Source: Planobispora longispora
Lineage (GTDB): Bacteria > Actinomycetota > Actinomycetes > Streptosporangiales > Streptosporangiaceae
Reading direction: 5' to 3'
Assembly: GCF_016863135.1 (NCBI RefSeq)
Contig: NZ_BOOH01000023.1
Location: forward strand, 124,001 to 188,000
Length of the DNA: 64,000 nucleotides
How positions within the stretch are numbered: position 1 is the stretch's first letter; every line of letters starts with the position of its first letter. Shown here one piece after another: positions 62,622 to 64,000 of this stretch. Below the pieces are notes generated by a model that had not been told where the DNA came from, did not search any database, and saw only the letters and a program-made list of their open reading frames with translations. The position numbers and the translations under genes are program-made.

Positions 62622-63362
62622 GTGCCGAAGATCGTCAATCACCGGGAGCGCCGCGAGGAGGTCGTCGAGGCCGCCCGCCGCGTCATCCTCCGCGACGGCA
62701 TCGAGGCCGCCACCACGAGGGCCATCGCCAAGGAGGCCGGTTACTCCAACGGCGTGCTCACCCACTACTTCGCCGACAAGGACGACATCATGTTGTCGGC
62801 GCTGCGCTCGTCGCACCGGCGCATCGTGGAACGGCTGCGCGCCAAGCTCTCCGGCCGCGCCGGACTGGCCGCGCTCCGCGAACTCCTCCTCGACAACCTG
62901 CCGCTGGACGACGAGCGTGCCCAGGAGAGCGGCCTGGAGGTGGGATTCTGGAGCCGGAGCCTGACCAGCCCCGCCCTGCTGGCGGCGCAGCGCGCCGAGG
63001 CGGAGGAACTGCGCTACCTGGTGCGGAGCCTGCTCGGCGCGGCCGCCGACGCGGGCGAGATCGCGACCGCCGAGGACCTCGACGACGTCACCGAGCGGCT
63101 GCTCGCCCTGGTGGACGGCCTCAGCCTGCACCACCTGCTCTATCCCGGCCGGGTCGGCGCCGGGCGGCTGGAACGGCTGCTCCACGCCGAACTGGACCGC
63201 CTCCGCCTCCCCGTCGCCCCCGCGGGCGGCGCTCCACCCGCGGACGACGCCTCACCCGCGGAAACCGCCGGGACCCGGGACGGCGCGGCTCAGGACAGCA
63301 GCACTGCTCAGGACAGCGGCACTGCTCAGGACAGCAGCACTGCTCAGGACAGCAGCGCGTAG
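62622..63362 (+). CDS. TetR-family transcriptional regulator
   Basis: The protein has 246 residues. The N-terminal helix-turn-helix (REEVVEAARRVILRDGIEAA, then TTRAIAKEAGYSNGVLTHYFADKDDIML) is a textbook TetR DNA-binding domain, followed by a helical ligand domain (about residues 70-200). The last 30 residues are a low-complexity tail with four AQDS[SG] units encoded by an 18-bp tandem repeat. GTG at 62622 is chosen because GGAGGAAAGGC lies upstream; a GTG 24 bases earlier is open too. It is divergent from the PfkB/aminotransferase operon, its likely target. Its 3' end overlaps the convergent kinase gene by 19 bases. Confidence 0.9.
   Translation: MPKIVNHRERREEVVEAARRVILRDGIEAATTRAIAKEAGYSNGVLTHYFADKDDIMLSALRSSHRRIVERLRAKLSGRAGLAALRELLLDNLPLDDERAQESGLEVGFWSRSLTSPALLAAQRAEAEELRYLVRSLLGAAADAGEIATAEDLDDVTERLLALVDGLSLHHLLYPGRVGAGRLERLLHAELDRLRLPVAPAGGAPPADDASPAETAGTRDGAAQDSSTAQDSGTAQDSSTAQDSSA
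63288..63359. repeat. 18-bp tandem repeat, four units
   Basis: GCTCAGGACAGCAGCACT-type units start at 63288, 63306, 63324 and 63342. They code the C-terminal repeats of the TetR protein, and the last unit holds the stop codon of the opposite-strand kinase. Each unit would give the same in-frame stop on that strand. Confidence 0.9.
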
Positions 63363-64000
63363 ATCCGGTCGGCCACTCCCCTGGCCGTGGGCCGCTTGGC
63401 CACGTCGCCGATGCAGACCCCGACCAGCTCGGCCAGCTCCGGCTCCAGCCCGGTGTCGATGGAGGGCGCGATGCTGTTGATCTTCCGCAGGGTCAGCAGC
63501 GGGTCGTGGACGGGAAGCTCGCCGTACAGGCCGGTGCCGCTCGCCGCCCAGTGCAGCGTCGCGCCGAGCGACCACACGTCCCCGGCCGGGGTGGGCCGAT
63601 CCCCCTGCAGCAGCGCCGGGTCGACGAACTCCACCGACCCGATCCCGCCCATGCCCGTCACCGTCGCCCCCGGTGTCAGCACCTGCGACAGGCCGAGGTC
63701 GGACAACTTGCCCCCGGTCTCGGTGAGCAGCACGTTCCCGGGGTTGATGTCGCGGTGCACGATGCCCTCCTCGTGGAGCGCCTGCGCGGCGTGCGCGGCG
63801 CAGGCGACCGCGCGCAGCGCCCTGTCCCGCGGCACCGGCTCGGCGGGACGGCTCAGCGAGCCGCCCGGCAGGTACTCCATCGAGTAGTAGAACACCCCGC
63901 CGTGCCGGCCCGCGTCATAGAGCGTCACGAGGTACGGCGAGCGCACGGCGGCGAACGCCTTCAACTCCCGGGTGGCCCGGCGGAACGCGTCGGCCCCGGT
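63344..64000 (-). CDS. Ser/Thr protein kinase, 5' end cut by window edge
   Basis: About 218 C-terminal codons of a Hanks-type kinase are inside the window; the start lies beyond the right edge. Visible parts are the helix C region FRRATRELKAFAAV, the hinge YYSMEYLPGGSL, the catalytic loop HRDINPGNVLL (Asn where Lys is usual), SDLGLS in place of DFG with the Asp kept, and GDVWSLGATLHWAASG. The kinase ends shortly after the C-lobe (RPTARGVADRIYALLS) with no membrane segment in the visible part. The Lys-to-Asn change in the catalytic loop may lower activity. The Gly loop and ATP Lys cannot be judged. It is convergent with the TetR gene and overlaps it by 19 bases. Confidence 0.85.
   Translation of the reverse strand, partial: TGADAFRRATRELKAFAAVRSPYLVTLYDAGRHGGVFYYSMEYLPGGSLSRPAEPVPRDRALRAVACAAHAAQALHEEGIVHRDINPGNVLLTETGGKLSDLGLSQVLTPGATVTGMGGIGSVEFVDPALLQGDRPTPAGDVWSLGATLHWAASGTGLYGELPVHDPLLTLRKINSIAPSIDTGLEPELAELVGVCIGDVAKRPTARGVADRIYALLS

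Overview
The window is a chromosomal segment of a high-GC actinomycete. The evidence is: GC-rich DNA throughout with strong third-position GC, a complete bacterial proteasome and pupylation gene set, paired WYL regulators (PafB/PafC) next to TatA/TatC, GAF-ANTAR, PP2C/SpoIIE and STAS signalling proteins, PASTA-less Ser/Thr kinases, and GTG starts with strong AGGAGG-type ribosome sites. The gene set fits a filamentous, probably Streptosporangiales-type organism; that placement is inference. No rRNA, tRNA, insertion sequence, CRISPR array or prophage was recognised.

Layout. 1-9.8 kb: signalling and housekeeping genes (cut sensor kinase, two PP2C-type phosphatases, a STAS antagonist, acyl-CoA dehydrogenase, Xaa-Pro-type peptidase, 5'-3' exonuclease, a small 13-residue-repeat acidic protein, a GAF-ANTAR regulator). 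9.9-16.8 kb: secreted SGNH esterase with a cellulose-binding module, S41 peptidase, RNB exoribonuclease, HelY-type helicase. 16.9-29.8 kb, nearly all minus strand: dagK-like kinase, tatC, tatA, pafC, pafB, two tandem-FKBP lipoproteins, pafA, a secreted unknown, prcA, prcB. 29.9-39.7 kb, plus strand: one sugar-import and processing operon (binding lipoprotein, two permeases, ATPase, CehA/McbA-type PHP hydrolase, Gfo/Idh/MocA oxidoreductase, GH38 alpha-mannosidase). 39.9-45.7 kb: isolated pup (minus), a divergent small membrane protein, a Ser/Thr kinase followed by a paralogous pseudokinase, and a membrane PAS-GGDEF-EAL protein. 45.8-52.2 kb, minus strand: a cobalamin-riboswitch-led operon cbtB-cbtA-phosphatase-ChlI/D chelatase-cobO-cobB. 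52.4-58.3 kb, minus strand: dop, an acyltransferase, the proteasomal ATPase arc/mpa and trmI. 58.5-64 kb: double GNAT, GAF protein, aminotransferase plus PfkB kinase with a divergent TetR, and a cut Ser/Thr kinase.

How it fits together. Read on the minus strand, trmI-arc-dop-pup-prcB-prcA-pafA-pafB-pafC-tatA-tatC-dagK-helY keep the order and orientation known from other actinobacterial proteasome regions, but the block is opened up: about 12 kb lies between dop and pup and about 10 kb between pup and prcB. The added cargo is the B12/cobalt operon plus kinase/c-di-GMP genes on one side and the mannoside operon on the other, leaving pup alone with its own promoter region. Pup ends in Gly-Gly-Glu, Arc ends in Gly-Gln-Tyr-Leu, and PrcB carries the Thr nucleophile, so the degradation pathway looks intact despite the dispersal.

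Most notable leads: the orphaned pup, the kinase/pseudokinase/GGDEF-EAL trio, the 84-residue protein with five exact 13-residue calcium-loop-like repeats, the riboswitch-controlled cobalt operon with an odd Cys-for-Arg phosphatase, and the uncharacterised mannoside operon with twin hairpins before its permeases.
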